Below, in pieces: positions 31,671 through 43,904 of a stretch of 64,000 bases of DNA. Under the pieces are notes generated by a model. The model was not told where the DNA came from. It did not search any database and worked only from the letters and a program-made list of their open reading frames with translations. The translations under genes and the position numbers were made by a program. Position 1 is the stretch's first letter; the number at the start of each line of letters is the position of its first letter. The stretch comes from Taudactylus pleione (lineage: Eukaryota > Chordata > Amphibia > Anura > Myobatrachidae): the NCBI GenBank assembly GCA_031769625.1, contig JAUIMM010000519.1:5265501-5329500 (forward strand). Direction: 5' to 3'.

Positions 31671-32281
31671 TGTATTATATGTTGGACATTTGGCGCTTTT
31701 TAATGGACATTTTGGACTGTACAAGATATGTTTTAGTAAAGGTGATGGTGTTTAATGGTCATTTTGGACTGTACAAGATATGTTTTAGTAAAGGTGATGG
31801 TGTGGATTGGGACAATTCCATGTTTTGCAGATGATTGGAGAAAAAAAATGGGAATGTACAATTCCGCTCAAAAAGTGATCGGAATCGGTAAATCAGGTTT
31901 GATCAACATATTGGATTTCATTGAACAATCAGGGCTGTAGATTGCTAGTGTATGGTACCAATCAGCCGATTTGTCGACCGTTACTAGTAATATGATGAGC
32001 CTTTCAAGATTGCCAAATCTGCTATGGGCAACATCTCTTCTAAATATCACTTCTAAAAACTCTCACTTTAGTAAATGTACCCCTTATACTTTAGTTCAGT
32101 GTCTGATAATAATATTGTCATCATTTTATCTCAGGTTCATTAAGTCTTCACTGCATCATGGTGTATAAAGAGTTTACAAACATTCCAAATGGCATTTATA
32201 ATTCCAATAATTCGCCTTTGCAATACCAGTTTTGGTTATAAATATAAGTAGTATTTTGGAGCCGTCATTCGCTGCATTGTA

Positions 32282-32630
32282 AAGGTGCATACACACACAA
32301 CGATGTAAGTAATTAACGATGTTTGTTGAATGATTTTCGTTCAGTTTTTCCCTTGAAAAAGTGAACGAAAATCGTTTTACAAAGTAGTTGGTTTTACTTT
32401 ATTTAATAAACAATTTTCTGTGTGTTGAAGGAAAAATGTTGCAACTTCTATTGAAAATCGTTCAGTTGGCCAGTCTGACTGAACTACAAACTACAATCGA
32501 CAAACGTTAACGCGCATGAACGATAATCGTTTATCGTTTTACGCTGAGCGATTGTTTGAATGATTGAACGATAACAAAGTCGTTATAGTTAAATCAGTCA
32601 AAAAATCGTTGTGTGTGTACGCACCTTTAG
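32282..32630. mobile_element. MITE with AAAGGTGC-TACACACA ends (unit 2)
   Basis: Duplicate of the element at 27822-28170, carried by the tandem duplication rather than by a separate insertion. Confidence 0.75.
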
Positions 32631-33137
32631 TTATTGTGTGGAGATATTTTTTAGTTTCTCTCCTCTTTTCTTAACATCTCACAGTTCTTCCCCCGTTCCA
32701 CCCATCTCTCCCTGTTCTTTCCTATTTTCTTCTATCTCTTCTCTGTTCTTCCCATTGTCCTCCCATCTCTCCCTGTTCTTACCCATTTTCTACCTTCTCC
32801 TGCCTGTTCTTCAACTTTATGCTGACAAGCTCTGCTCACAGTGATGGTCTCAACAGTGTGTACATGCCCCTCCTGCACAGCAGGGGTGCCAGGGTTGGTC
32901 GATTTAAAAGTCTTCTTCCTTTGTTGGAGTGGCATTGGGACAAGTGAGTGGGGGTGGGGGTGGAATGTGCCTATTTACAATTAGTTCTTTGTGCTAGGTG
33001 TCAGACTGTGGTGTACAAGGTTGTGAGTTTGAATCCTGTGTATGGTGTGATCAGAGTAGTCTGTTTTAACTAAAAGTTATTGACAAGGTGCACACAAATC
33101 ACACTATTACTGATAGCTCACAAAGTAAGTGTGTGAA

Positions 33138-34740
33138 TAGGGCCAGCCCGCCCGTTGCGCCGACTACGCATGTACGTAGGGCGCCAGCTAGCAGAGGGTG
33201 CTCAACCCCCAGTGCGGCCAAACTTATACAGGAAACACCCCCCCCTGCGCCATACTCCTTCACGCCCTCTCCCTGCGGCCGCGGAAGGCTTAATTTTTTT
33301 CCGGCCGTCCGCTGAGATTTTACCATGTGAGAGACATCATGACGTCCATAGTTATGAGGAGCGGCGGACGGCAGCGAACACAGGATCGGGGCTTAAGGTA
33401 AGTATTCTGGGTTTTTTTGTGTGTATGTGTTGCGCGGCACTCTTACAGGGGGCACTATTACAGGGGCTACTGGGGGCACTATTACAGGGGCTACTGGGGG
33501 CACTATTACAGAGGCTACTGGGGGCACTATTACAGAGGCTACTGGGGACACTATTACAGGAGCAACTGGGGGCACTATTACAGGGGCTACTGGGGGCACT
33601 ATTACAGGGGCTACTGGGGGCACTATTACAGGAGCTACTGGGGGCACTATTACAGGGGCTACTGGGGGCACTATTACAGGGGCTAATGGGGGCACTATTA
33701 CAGGGGCTACTGGGGGGCACTATTATAGGGGCTACTGGGGGCACTATTATAGGGGCTACTGGGGGCACTATTATAGGGGCTACTGGGGGCACTATTACAG
33801 GGGCACTACTACTGGGGGCATTATCACAGGGCATTACTATTGGGGGCACTACTACTGGGAACAATTTTACAGGGGCACTACTACTGGGCATTATTACAGG
33901 GACACTACTACTGGTGGCTAACTTCTTCGGGCATTATTAAATGGGCATTACTACTGTGGGCACTTTACAGGGGGCATTACTACTGGGGGCAATTGTACAG
34001 GGGCATTACTACAGGGGCACTATTACTGGGGGCATTGCAAAAGGGACACCACTACTGGGGGTCCCTGCAGAAGGGGTACCACTGCTGTGGGCATTATGTG
34101 TAAGTGCCACTACTGCTGTAGGCATTGTACAAGAGTCACTACTACTGTGGGCATTGTATTAGGGGCACTACTACTGTGGGTATTGTATTAGGGGCACTAC
34201 TACTGTGGGCATTGTGTATAATGGGCACTAATGTTGGCATTGTGTAAAAGGGGCACTACCGTGTGTCAGAACATACATAAGGGACACTACTATGTTGTGT
34301 AATGTGAATCGGACACTATGTGCGGTGTAATGTGAATAAGATTGTGCTACTGTGTGGTGTAGTTTGAATTGGGGATACCATTGTGTGACCACGCCACTTT
34401 CTTTTGAGACCTCATCTTTAGCATACCTCCCAACCATCCCGATTTTGGCGACAAAGTGTCCCAGTTGGAGGGGGAAATGGTGAATAGATGCCATGCGCAT
34501 GCATGTGGCATCTATTGACTGGAGAAAGGGACTGGGAGCATGCCCATCAGCTCCAACAGCACTGGGCATGTACCCAGCATGATTGGAATTACGGGGCAGC
34601 GCTCGTGATTCTGGCTTTTACCTTGAGACCACACCCCTTTCCTTTGTCGGGTGCACGCACATTCAGCATGTGCAAATTCAGCCAGGGGGTGCCAAAATGT
34701 ATCTTTGCTTACCAAAAATATTAAGTTCGGGCCGACCCTG
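33138..34740. mobile_element. Non-autonomous hAT with VNTR (unit 2)
   Basis: Duplicate of 28678-30328 with the same TGTGTGAA flanks, shorter by 48 bp because two 24-bp VNTR units (within 33443-33807) are missing. Confidence 0.85.
33443..33807 (+). repeat. 24-bp G-rich VNTR (unit 2)
   Basis: Same array as 28983-29395 with about two fewer units; degenerate to about 34227. Confidence 0.9.
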
Positions 34741-36094
34741 TGTGTGAATATGGCATGCAGGGTTTGATGTTCAAATCCTTTGCTTGGAGTCTTCTGAAAG
34801 TAGTCTAAGGGGTACATTTTTCTAAGATTCGTGTTTGGTCGAGATTGCAATCTCGGGTGAGTTTAGGCAGTTTTTACAACTTGCAAATTTACTAAAGACA
34901 AACTCGGGTGAGTGTAGGAGAGATTTCTAATTTTCACTGAAAAACTAGGGTGAGATTGCAAACACGATTAAATACACCATCGGCCAAACTTGCAAGTACT
35001 TTCACTGAAAAAGATACAACTCGGGAATTTACAAAGAATCGTGATTACAATCACAAACGTAATTGTAGCAAACTCGCAACTAAGTAGAAATTTCAAATAG
35101 ACCACCTCCTGTGCTGCGAGTTTGGCAGAAACCTACACAGATCAGTGTGATTTGTGTATGTTTCTGCATGTGTAATACCTAAAGTGTAAAACATTTTTTT
35201 TAAAAAGGATGTATGGTCACCCTCCCCAAAAGCATAACCAGCCCTGGGCTGCTCACCCAGTCCTGCTTCCTAAAAATACGAGGGGAAAAAACATGTAGGG
35301 TCTCCTCATATTTTAGGAACCAGCACTGGGCTGCTGAGCTCTGTCCTGATTTTAAAAATAGGGGGAGGGGAATTGTGTAAGGGTCCGCCTATTTTTAAAA
35401 CTAGCACCAGGTTCAATCCGGCTAGGGTGTAATGCAACAGCCAGAGGACCCTATCACCAGGTCTCCCCGGCCAAAGCATTATCACCCCAAGCCAGGGATC
35501 TCAGGGGAGGTGGGGACCCCCCAATAAAGGGGTCCCCCCTCTCCCGAGCAACTCAGGCTTAGTCTGAAGCCCGGGGCTCTTCCCCGCACTCCTGGAGCAG
35601 TGGGTGCAGGGGTAATAGTAGTGTAAGTAGTAATAAACTTTTGTTTTTTTACCATGGGACTACAGGTACCAACATGCCTGCCCTTTGGCACTTGTGGAAT
35701 TACAAGTGCCAGCAGGCATTCGGCACCCGTACCACCGCTGTAAAAAAATAGTTAAAAAACAATAACACACACACCGCAGAAAGTACAACTTTATTATATA
35801 CACCTACCTCACTCACACATACTTACCTGCTGCCCGATGATAGGTCCACTTCTCCAAGTAGAAATCCAATGGGAGTACCTGAAAAAAAAACAATACTCAC
35901 CTCCGTCCTTGTGCTGGTCTCCGTAGTATCCCCAGGTCTTGGCATAAAAACAAACTGGCACCCGGACCATATGCTTACATTAGCGATGTATGTGTGTGAC
36001 CACATACACCGCTAACCGGATCCTGACTGCTCAGCCCACGTGTGAACGGTCAGGAATCAGCGGCCACTAACTGTAGAGCGGTCACTGATTGACT

Positions 36095-36282
36095 CTGGCT
36101 CCTGTTTTTTTGGCAAGACCCTGGGATGCTACAGAGTACTCCCACCCTGCCGTCGTATGGCGCATATAGTGCTTGTCCTCATACGGTGCATATTGTGCTT
36201 TTTCTACCTATTTTCCCTATGTACATTTTCATGCTGTAACTATTTTTTGTTAAAAAAAATCAATAAAAACTTTGTTTAAAAA
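36095..36282 (+). mobile_element. Possible LINE 3' end with poly(A)
   Basis: TTTTTCTACCTATTTTCCC and CATGCTGTAACTATTTTTTG lead to AATAAAAACTTTG and an A-rich tail, the style of an L1 3' UTR. No coding part is present. Confidence 0.4.
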
Positions 36283-36284
36283 AG

Positions 36285-36912
36285 GAAAATACATTTCAGT
36301 CAGAATGAGGTGAATATTCTACAAATTAATTCTGATTGTTTAGTTAATTGCCAGGTTTGGGTAAAGTTTTTGCTGTTAGATTAAAGCAAATTGTTTAAAG
36401 GACACATTAACTGCGCTCTGCTTTCCAGCAATGTGATGTTAAGGTTGATATTGGCATGGACTAAAACCAACATACATGGCAAATGGATAGAAAATAATCA
36501 TTTTGGCAAAAACAAAACCGTTTAGTTAATTCAATTGGGAAATAATTTGCATTATACTTCAATTTGCCAACTAATTAGAAAAAAAAATTGAATCCATCAT
36601 TTTGTTTCAGTTATAACTTTTTTAAATATTATATGTGCCATCATTTTAATAATTCTCTAAGTAGATGTCTCCCACTAAAAATAAACCATATCCTACATTT
36701 GAGGTTAACGCGATTCTGGGGTTACTTTGAGTAATTTACAGTACATACTGGAACCACAGATGGAATCATGTTATTTTGGCCCCTCCTCATAAACCAGTGA
36801 ATCATGGCATTACACCAGAAGGGGATGGGGCCTAAAGCTGCAAGTACCCACCCCCATCAGCTTAGCTGCTAGCTAAAGCATCTTTCCTGTGTGTGTGTGG
36901 TTTGTGCGCTGT
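36285..36912. other. No gene seen
   Basis: No exon or bounded repeat was recognised. Confidence 0.5.
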
Positions 36913-36915
36913 GTA

Positions 36916-37225
36916 AGGCTGGGTGCACACTTAGCGACCCACTAATGCAAGGCCCGATGGTGCCGATGAACAATATATCGGGCGATCGGCACACACTGCA
37001 CGATCCAGTAAATGACAACCCAATATATCGTTCACCGGCACTATTGACCTTGCCGGCGTCGGCAGCTGGGTCATTTCTTAGGCCGTGCATGTAGGCCGAC
37101 GGACAGACCCAGGTGAACGACCCACAGGAGCGCACATAGTGGGTACACACTAGATGATGCGCCCGTTATATTGGCCCAATATGCGGGATCAGACAATATA
37201 TTGTCTAGTGTGTACCTAGCTTAAT
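36916..37225. mobile_element. MITE with GGTGCACAC-AGCGA type ends
   Basis: GGCTGGGTGCACACTTAGCG at the left and CTAGTGTGTACCTAGCTTA at the right, with internal inverted CAATATATCG/ACAATATATTG words. It groups with 27822, 45630 and 47612 by its terminal words; ends are approximate. Confidence 0.5.
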
Positions 37226-37871
37226 ACATACACACAAATCCTTTATCCAAGTACCCCCCCCCACACACACACACACACAACTCCTTTATAAACCCACAAC
37301 TTTTTACAAGGGGAAAGACTGATCAACTTCTGGTGCCTGACAACCATGGTGTCAGGTGGGAGTGTGGGGTTGTTCAAACTATTTACCTGTAATGATGCTT
37401 CTGTCCTACTGCCGACCGCATGGCATTCACCTTCCCATATCAAGAGATGGGTCAATTTGGAGAGTGATTTGGTGGATGTACATTCGGTTTCTTATGTACC
37501 CTGGTTGTCCCGTAAACATAGACTTAGGTATGCTCTTCTATTTCCCACTATAGCACTGACACTCAGTAATTGGGACTCATTCAATAGAAAACTAAATCTT
37601 TCTACATGCCTCTCCCCTCTAACCCCCATTTGGAACAATCCTGCATTTCCCCCAGGTCTATCTCAAACAGTGGCAGGTCCCTGGATATTAGCAGGCGTCA
37701 CAAGGTTTCACCATATAATTGAAGCTTCCTCTCCTAGGTTCTTTTCGGACATTCAAGACAAGCATAGAATACCCAATAAACTCCATTATCAATATCTACA
37801 AATCCGACATTTCACTACTTCAATCCTCCCCGCCAACTCCCCCCCTACCCCCACTCCTATAGAGAGACTAT

Positions 37872-38164
37872 GGTCTTTATTCAGAGGCGGCCGTATGGTC
37901 TACGACCGCACGGCCACCTCGATGTTTGTCTAGTGCGCATGCCCACGAGGGAGCCGGCTCCTTCGTGCGCATGCGTGAGACCCGCTACGACCGACAGCGC
38001 CGGTCGTAGCGGGTCTCTTTCCAAAGGGGGCGAGCTGTCGATGTTCATTGACAGCTCGCCCCATTTGGAAGGCAGGCCGGGGGGGTGGCAGCCCAAACGG
38101 AGGCATTCCCAGCCCAAACGGAGGCATTCCCGCTTACATCCTCCGACCGCCTCTGAATGAGGGC
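37872..38164 (+). mobile_element. Hairpin-chain MITE, copy 5, shortened
   Basis: The ends GGTCTTTATTCAGAGGCGG and CCGCCTCTGAATGAGGGC lie in the L1 coding sequence. Hairpins corresponding to numbers 2-4 of copy 1 are well paired: 37937-37975, 37977-38017 (arm GAGACCCGCTACGACCG) and 38020-38070 (arm CGAGCTGTC). The last part is deleted and ends in a 20-bp direct repeat AGCCCAAACGGAGGCATTCC. Target-site edges are uncertain by one or two bases. Confidence 0.8.
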
Positions 38165-38514
38165 TAATGTACTTACAGACATAACGACAAGGGTACCTTC
38201 TCGCACCTTTATCACTCTATATTGGCATTGGAGTCTCCTCAACTTGAAACCCACGAGAGGGCTTGGGAAATGGATCTTGGCCTCTCCCTTGGGGAAGAAA
38301 CATGGGACGCTATATGTCTAGCCATCTCTAAATGCTCTATTAGCGTGGCCATCTACAAGAACTCTTATAAGGTGTATTCCAGATGGTATTTAGTGTCAGA
38401 CAACATTAGATCTATCCCAATTCCTCTAACTCCTGCTGGAGAGGTTGCGGCCAAGTGGGAACATTTTTTCACATCTGGTGGAAATGTCCTTTAATCGTCC
38501 CATTTTGGAACATG

Positions 38515-39113
38515 GGCCCTCATTCAGAGCCGCTCGCTAGCGGCCGTACGCTCGTTCCGAGCGATGTTCGCACATCTGCACATGCGTACGGTTTTTAGTA
38601 CGCATGCGCGAACCAGTCAGTGCGGCCGAAAATCGTTTGTACGCTATATAGCGAGTGCCTGCTATTTTGAGTGACAGAATGAGGCGTATGTGGGTGGTAA
38701 CAGGGGAAGGTGCTTGTAAACGGGGGAGTGGAATTCGAACGCAGGCGTGCTTAAAGGTCAAAACGGGCGTTTTAAGGGAGTGCATAATTAATACAGCAGC
38801 GTCATTGACCACGTCACTTGTTTTTTTTTAACTCAGAACTGCTCGCAAAAAAGCGGTTGAAAAAACCAACCACAAGAATAGCGAGCAGTTCATACGCTGT
38901 ACGATGTATTCGATTAATCTAATAAATAGCGGACATGACGTATGGTGCGAGCGGCCAGGGGGCGTTTTTAACAAATAAACGAGCGTATGTTTTGCTCGCT
39001 CGTTCAGACTTAGAGGTGTGAACAGACTGCAATTTGCGAACGGATCATTTGAATAGCCACCCCTTGTTTTTGAACGAACGACCGCAAATAGCGAACGGCT
39101 CTGAATCAGGCCC
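38515..39113 (-). mobile_element. Harbinger MITE, same family as 2690-3287, TSD ATG
   Basis: Left GGCCCTCATTCAGAGCCGC and right CGGCTCTGAATCAGGCCC, flanked by ATG (38512-38514, 39114-39116). It is inverted relative to the copies at 2690 and 19458; shared blocks include AACCAACCACAAGAATAGCG and GGTCAAAACGGGCG. Confidence 0.9.
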
Positions 39114-39439
39114 ATGGTCCGTACCCTCCTATCTCAAGTTACTTACAACCTGACTTCTCCCACTCCAGTTAATTTTCTACTTTGTGCTCCTATTGACTCC
39201 ATCCCCAACAACTCCAATAAACTAGTTCTTCATATCTCTTGCATTGCCATGTATCAAATTGCCTGTAACTGGAAAGCACCATGTACTCCCAGTCGCCAGG
39301 AACTTTTGAACAGAATTTGGTTCATAGCAAAAATTGAATATATTACCAGTCTACGGAACAATAATGTCCAGAAGTTCCATACCGTGTGGAATTCCTGGTA
39401 TGCCTTTCATAAATCACCTCTCCCAGGTCTAGGTTAGCT

Positions 39440-40012
39440 TCAACCTAATTGTTCGTTCAACAAATGCACGCCGTCTCTCATGCCAATTGATGACTTCCTC
39501 CCACTCCCGCCTCCAAGATTTTGCCCACGCTGCTCCCCACCTTTGGAACTCTCTCCCGCTTCCCATCAGACTCTCCACCTCTCTTCAATCCTTCAAACGG
39601 GCTCTCAAGACCCACTACTTCATCAAAGCCTTCCAGCTATCATTCTAACTCCCTGATACATGCACCTTCCTCCCCATCTACCCCATCTGTTTCACCCCTG
39701 GTTGTCTGTCCTTCCCCTTTAGAATATAATCTCCTATGAGCAGGGCCCTCTACCCTCTTGTGCTTCTCCTTACTCTACCTTCATCTACTTCTTACTCTCT
39801 ACCAGGGCACCTAACACTTGGTTGCTTTGCATTGTTGCTTATCTGGGTGTTATGGTCGCGAATGTAGCAATGTATATTATCCATGTCCTGTATTGTATTA
39901 TGCTGTACTGTACTGTAAGTCACTGTAAATCAACCTATTTGTTTATGTACTGTGTAAGGCGGTGCGGAACACTTGTGGTGCCATATAAATAAACGATAAT
40001 AATAATTCTCCC
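39440..40012 (+). mobile_element. L2-type LINE 3' end
   Basis: One frame reads DFAHAAPHLWNSLPLPIRLS and TSLQSFKRALKTHYF, the conserved C-terminal block of L2/CR1-type ORF2 (HLWNSLP...LKTHLF). The segment closes with GGCGGTGCGGAACACTTGTG, ATATAAATAAACG and ATAATAATAAT, the usual L2 3' end and short tandem tail. Confidence 0.85.
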
Positions 40013-40809
40013 TTTCACAACCATACATCAATATATGTTTATATTTCCTTTCCCCTTGTCTTTTTTTTATTTATCTATTTAATTTTCTATTTTATAAAAA
40101 AAAATATTTTTCTTTTTTTTCCCTGTCCCCCCTCCCGACTCACTCCTCCCTAATTTTCCCTCTTCTCCTCTATCTCTCTGTCCCCCTTCTCTTTTGTTTT
40201 ATTCTCCCCCCCCTCTTCTTCACAAACTTCCTCTAGCCTCATTTTTTGCAGGCCTTTTTCCCTGATTTTGTGTGTCCGTCAGACGAATGGTTATGGCCTA
40301 TTGAATAACTATTTTCTGACAATTGTTGCTGATTGTTTATTTCCGATATGTTCCATGCTAGTGTTATATACTGTGACAATTTTATAATTAACTATGTTGT
40401 TAAAGCTATTCAATAAACAAATACAAAAAAAAACCTCTAAAGATTTAAACTCTCATCCAGGTGTTTCCTGTATTGAAAATACAACTCGACCAATGTATTA
40501 GAGTGAGAGCTTTACTGCTCCACTCTCACATTTTCTAAACTCTCACCCTATTACCCCATAGTATCAAACAAAGACATAATAACAAAACTGTTGCAGATCT
40601 CTTTATAAAGATAATATGTATCAGTCAATGAATTCCATTCTAATGTTCCAGAAGCCACCACTTTCAAAATATACCACAAGTCTCCGGCTGTATATAATAA
40701 GTCCAACCACTTTGGTGGTAAACGTGATTAATGCCTAGTATCTATCTGCCTCCTTTTATGAGGATACAATGGAAGGTGGCAATCACGAGCTGATATTCAT
40801 ATATTAGGA

Positions 40810-41130
40810 ATAAGGCATCCAAATTATTATGCTCTCTGAAAACCCATCTCTTCAGTGCTTACCCTACTCCCACCTATACTAGCCTCATGCCCCATCGCAA
40901 CTGTCCCAATATCCAATCTGAGCCAGACTCCCCTTGTTTCATGTGTCCTCTTCCAATTATTATGTAAGCTTGTGAGCAGGACCCAACATACCCTTTATTT
41001 TCATATCTGCATTTATTTACTCTACTTTATATGTTCCTTGTTTTTATTATGTCCTGCTCTACCCTACTGTCTGGAGCTGCAGAGTACTGTGGTGTCCTAC
41101 AAATCTAGGATGATAGTAAGAAATAGATAA
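40810..41130 (+). mobile_element. L2/CR1-type LINE 3' fragment
   Basis: CTCTGAAAACCCATCTCTTC encodes LKTHLFS, followed by the usual AGCTTGTGAGCAGGACCC and GGAGCTGCAGAGTACTGTGG 3' UTR words, ending near a GATAGTAAGAAATAG tail. Confidence 0.75.
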
Positions 41131-41269
41131 GCTTCCCCCCAATTACCCTTCATTATGGAATGTGCAGAATTATTATTTAAAAACCAGGGGTATCCACACA
41201 CACACAAAGGGGGTAAGGATAGCATGACAGAGGAGGTGATAAACAAAATGAAACTGCCAACTGGACTAT

Positions 41270-41469
41270 GGGGTCTATTTATTAAGCAGTGTTAGGAGAC
41301 AGAGTGAAAAGTGATAAGAAAGTGATAAGGTGCCAGGCAATCAGCTCCCAACTGTCATATCACAGGCTGTGTTTGAAAAATGACAGTTGGGAGCTGATTA
41401 GCTGGCACCTTATTCACTTTCTTATCACTTTTCACTCTGTCTGCTAACACTGCTTAGTACATAGACCCA
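41270..41469. mobile_element. Palindromic MITE (TTTACTAAGCAG family), TSD TAT
   Basis: GGGGTCTATTTATTAAGCAG at the left with matching inverse at the right, flanked by TAT (41267-41269, 41470-41472). It is 200 bp because AAGTGATAAG is duplicated in both arms. Confidence 0.85.
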
Positions 41470-41499
41470 TATGTCCCAGAATTTCTCACAAGATGCAGG

Positions 41500-42830
41500 C
41501 AGGTGGAGAGACAGGAATATCAGCTCTGACAATGCTGATCTTGTGACTGACTGACATCATAAACAGCTTCTGTGACATCACTTAGCCAGGATACAGCACA
41601 GAATAGTCAGTTATCAACCGTTACTGAGCAAGTGTGGTCTTCATACAATTACTCCCGTTATAAGGTAAGATTGTTTCATATCCAAAACATATTTAAAACC
41701 AAATAACTTAAGTTTTACAAAATGTATGACAATACTGTTGAAATTAAAAACTGTTAACATATGTGGGAAACCTTGTTTAAAGCCTTCATCTCCATGTGAA
41801 AACTCCTAGACCGTAATCTAATTTAAGTAGTGTAACCTTTACCTTCTATTTTGTGTAATTTAGATTGTATAACTTGATGTGCAGGGCTCCGTAATATGAC
41901 GCCACTTGATAAATGTAATCAAAAATATTTTTGCCTGACATTTTAGTGAATATCAAGAGTTATTTACAGTACTGCCTTAGACCATCGATCATTAGAAACC
42001 ATCAATGATTGCCCATCAATGGCAGATGGTTTTACCATCAATGGTGAAGATGCAGATAGTTTCCCGCTATCGATGGTAGCTGTGAACCCAATGTTTTGGG
42101 GTTTTTTGCTCCCATACTTGCATTGCAGAGCTACTAGGCTGTCAGTCAGTAGCCCTGCGCTGCGGCCAGCATGAACCATTAATGATACGCCATTGCATAG
42201 TTTCATACCATCAATGGAAACCAATGATGGAGGGCACACCGATGGCCATACCTACTTGGAGTTCATACTTTTGTGATCTACGTATGTGTATATATACTGA
42301 TTAATTTTGAAATAATAGACACAAAATATGTACACCTCTTTCATAGTAAGGACCATATTTCGTTATTTAATTATTTTATTTGTAAAATAATAAACATTAT
42401 ATTTTAATATAAATAAATCAATTTATGTTTTAAAGTGTTACCCAAAAAAGTATTTTCTTTTTTTGTGCTTATGCAAAAAAACCCTTGTTTGAATGCTGAC
42501 CTATTAAACTCGTAGGAGCACAACCAACACCCTAATTATTATTACTTGCGTTGTGTTCTGAATGGAGCACAAGTCAGGAGAGAAATAGAGAAATACCTCA
42601 GCATTCATTCATCCCTAAGCTTACCGCCTCCTGTGCTGTTTAGATGAACAGTGGTAATCTGCAAGATTTGAAGGAGACCATAAGAACATGGGGCTGACAT
42701 GATTATGTTAGTGTGTCTATCATAAACGTTACTGCATAGTAATCAATGTACATGCTCAGGTGGATGAGTACTAAGATGTTTTTATCTTGATTTGATTGTA
42801 CATTTTTAATTGATAGAAGAAACAGAGATG
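41500..42830 (+). repeat. Diverged tandem duplication, unit 1
   Basis: Blocks at 41519-41700, 41760-41935 and 42555-42830 align in order with 43993-44170, 44240-44400 and 44605-44915. Best block: GTGACTGACTGACATCATAA with AGCTTCTGTGACATCACT, ending in TTATAAGGTAAG (about 41659-41670), a good splice donor. Function unknown; it may include a 5' non-coding exon. Confidence 0.65.
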
Positions 42831-43270
42831 GGTTTTGCGCTAATTGATAATATATATCTGAAAGATATGAAAATATAAAAGAATAATAGGGATATGGTAG
42901 AACCCACACAAAGATGCAATTTTTAATATCATATAGTGTTTATATATGTATTCTGAATAAAAGTAACAATAATATAACAATAAACATACAACAATATACC
43001 CACATTAATAATCTAGTAATAGCAGCATGAATATTAGCAGCAGCCCACTGGGATCTAACGCATTACAATAAGAAGTCCAGACCTGAACCATCGATAGTCA
43101 GCTTTGAAAAGTACAATTCTATATATATACTTTAAGTGCAAATTTAGCATCTGCATAGGAACCTCACCACATCCAACCGGAAATGGACACCAGAGTCCGC
43201 TCTTATGTACACAGGTCTCCAAACCTGTCACAGAGTGCACCGTCTCGTGCTGATAATAACACTGTCTGTG

Positions 43271-43320
43271 CAGTGGCGGCTGGTGTCCCAATAATTTCCA
43301 TCAGGAGTATTCCTGTAGGA
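43271..43320 (+). mobile_element. Isolated hAT-like left terminus
   Basis: CAGTGGCGGCTGGTGTCC is a typical hAT end, close to the CAGTGGCGG terminus at 51947. No matching right end was found nearby, so it is a fragment or chance match. Confidence 0.35.
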
Positions 43321-43599
43321 TGCTCACTAACTTATATTCAGGCAGTATATTCAGGCAGTAAGTTATATATTATGGAGACTTGTGCACCTAATAGAGCCAG
43401 ACATCAAGTGTACATACATTTTTCTGGTGCTCCATAGAGTCTAAATTTCTAAAACCACAGTCCACTTGCTTTAGTGGCTGCCCCCATGATGCCTCCTCAC
43501 ATGTCAAATGTGGTGGTGCTTCTGCCCAACCTATCCCTGAATTTACTGAAAATGCAAAAATCAAAAGTAGCAAACAAAGGGACCCAGTAATCATACACA

Positions 43600-43772
43600 A
43601 CAAATTTTGAAAACGCGTTGTGTATAATAAAGGTGCTCCAGCCAATCAGCTCCTCACTGTCATCTGTTTGAAAAATGACAGTTGGGTGCTGATTGGCTGG
43701 AGCACAATTTCTAATACGCAATGAGTTTTAAAACTCGTTGCGTATTAAAAAACTATTCAATAAATGGGCCCC
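43600..43772. mobile_element. Palindromic MITE related to the CCAATCAGCTCC core
   Basis: GTGCTCCAGCCAATCAGC pairs with GCTGATTGGCTGGAGCAC around a TGTCAT/ATGACA loop. The outer arms contain AACGCGTTGTGTATAATAA against ACTCGTTGCGTATTA. Its core matches 5035-5209 but the ends differ. Confidence 0.65.
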
Positions 43773-43904
43773 ATAGTAATTTATGTCTGGCATGGCCTGG
43801 TAAGCAACACTAGGTCTTCCTCACAATTACTGTAACCTTTGTTATGTAACTTGCAAGATTATTTCATTTTAATTAAAACTGGGTTATTCCCATGCACAAA
43901 AACA

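Larger units (their letters stand above)
31671..36071 (+). repeat. Tandem duplication, unit 2 (4401 bp)
   Basis: It matches unit 1 almost base for base, with scattered single changes (for example TTAGGTC/TTAAGTC and GGGGCTCTACC/GGGGCACTACC). It lacks 48 bp (two VNTR units) and an 11-bp GCCGGCAGCCA near the end, which together account for the 59-bp length difference. Confidence 0.95.
37384..39437 (+). pseudogene. L1 ORF2 C-terminal region, broken by two MITEs
   Basis: Three blocks belong to one L1 ORF2 tail. Block 1 ends with NKLHYQYLQIRHFTTS and TPTPIERL, matching the Y-QIRHF signature of L1 ORF2. Block 2 (from about 38168) includes ERAWEMDLGLSLGEETWDAI and YKVYSRWYLV, then, in a shifted frame, CGQVGTFFHIWWKCPLIVPF, the Cys/His region. 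Block 3 resumes after the second MITE with VRTLLSQVTYNLTSPTPVNF and ends KFHTVWNSWYAFHKSP. The ATG duplication around the second MITE leaves WNM-VRT in register, which confirms the insertion point. Catalytic domains are missing. Confidence 0.85.
37346..40434 (+). mobile_element. 5'-truncated L1 LINE with three later insertions
   Basis: ORF2 C-terminal sequence (about 37384-39437) is followed by a 3' UTR ending in ATTCAATAAACAAATAC and an A-run (about 40410-40434). Two Harbinger MITEs (37872-38164 and 38515-39113) sit in the coding part, and an L2 3' end (about 39440-40012) lies between the stop and the T-rich 3' UTR. Confidence 0.75.
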
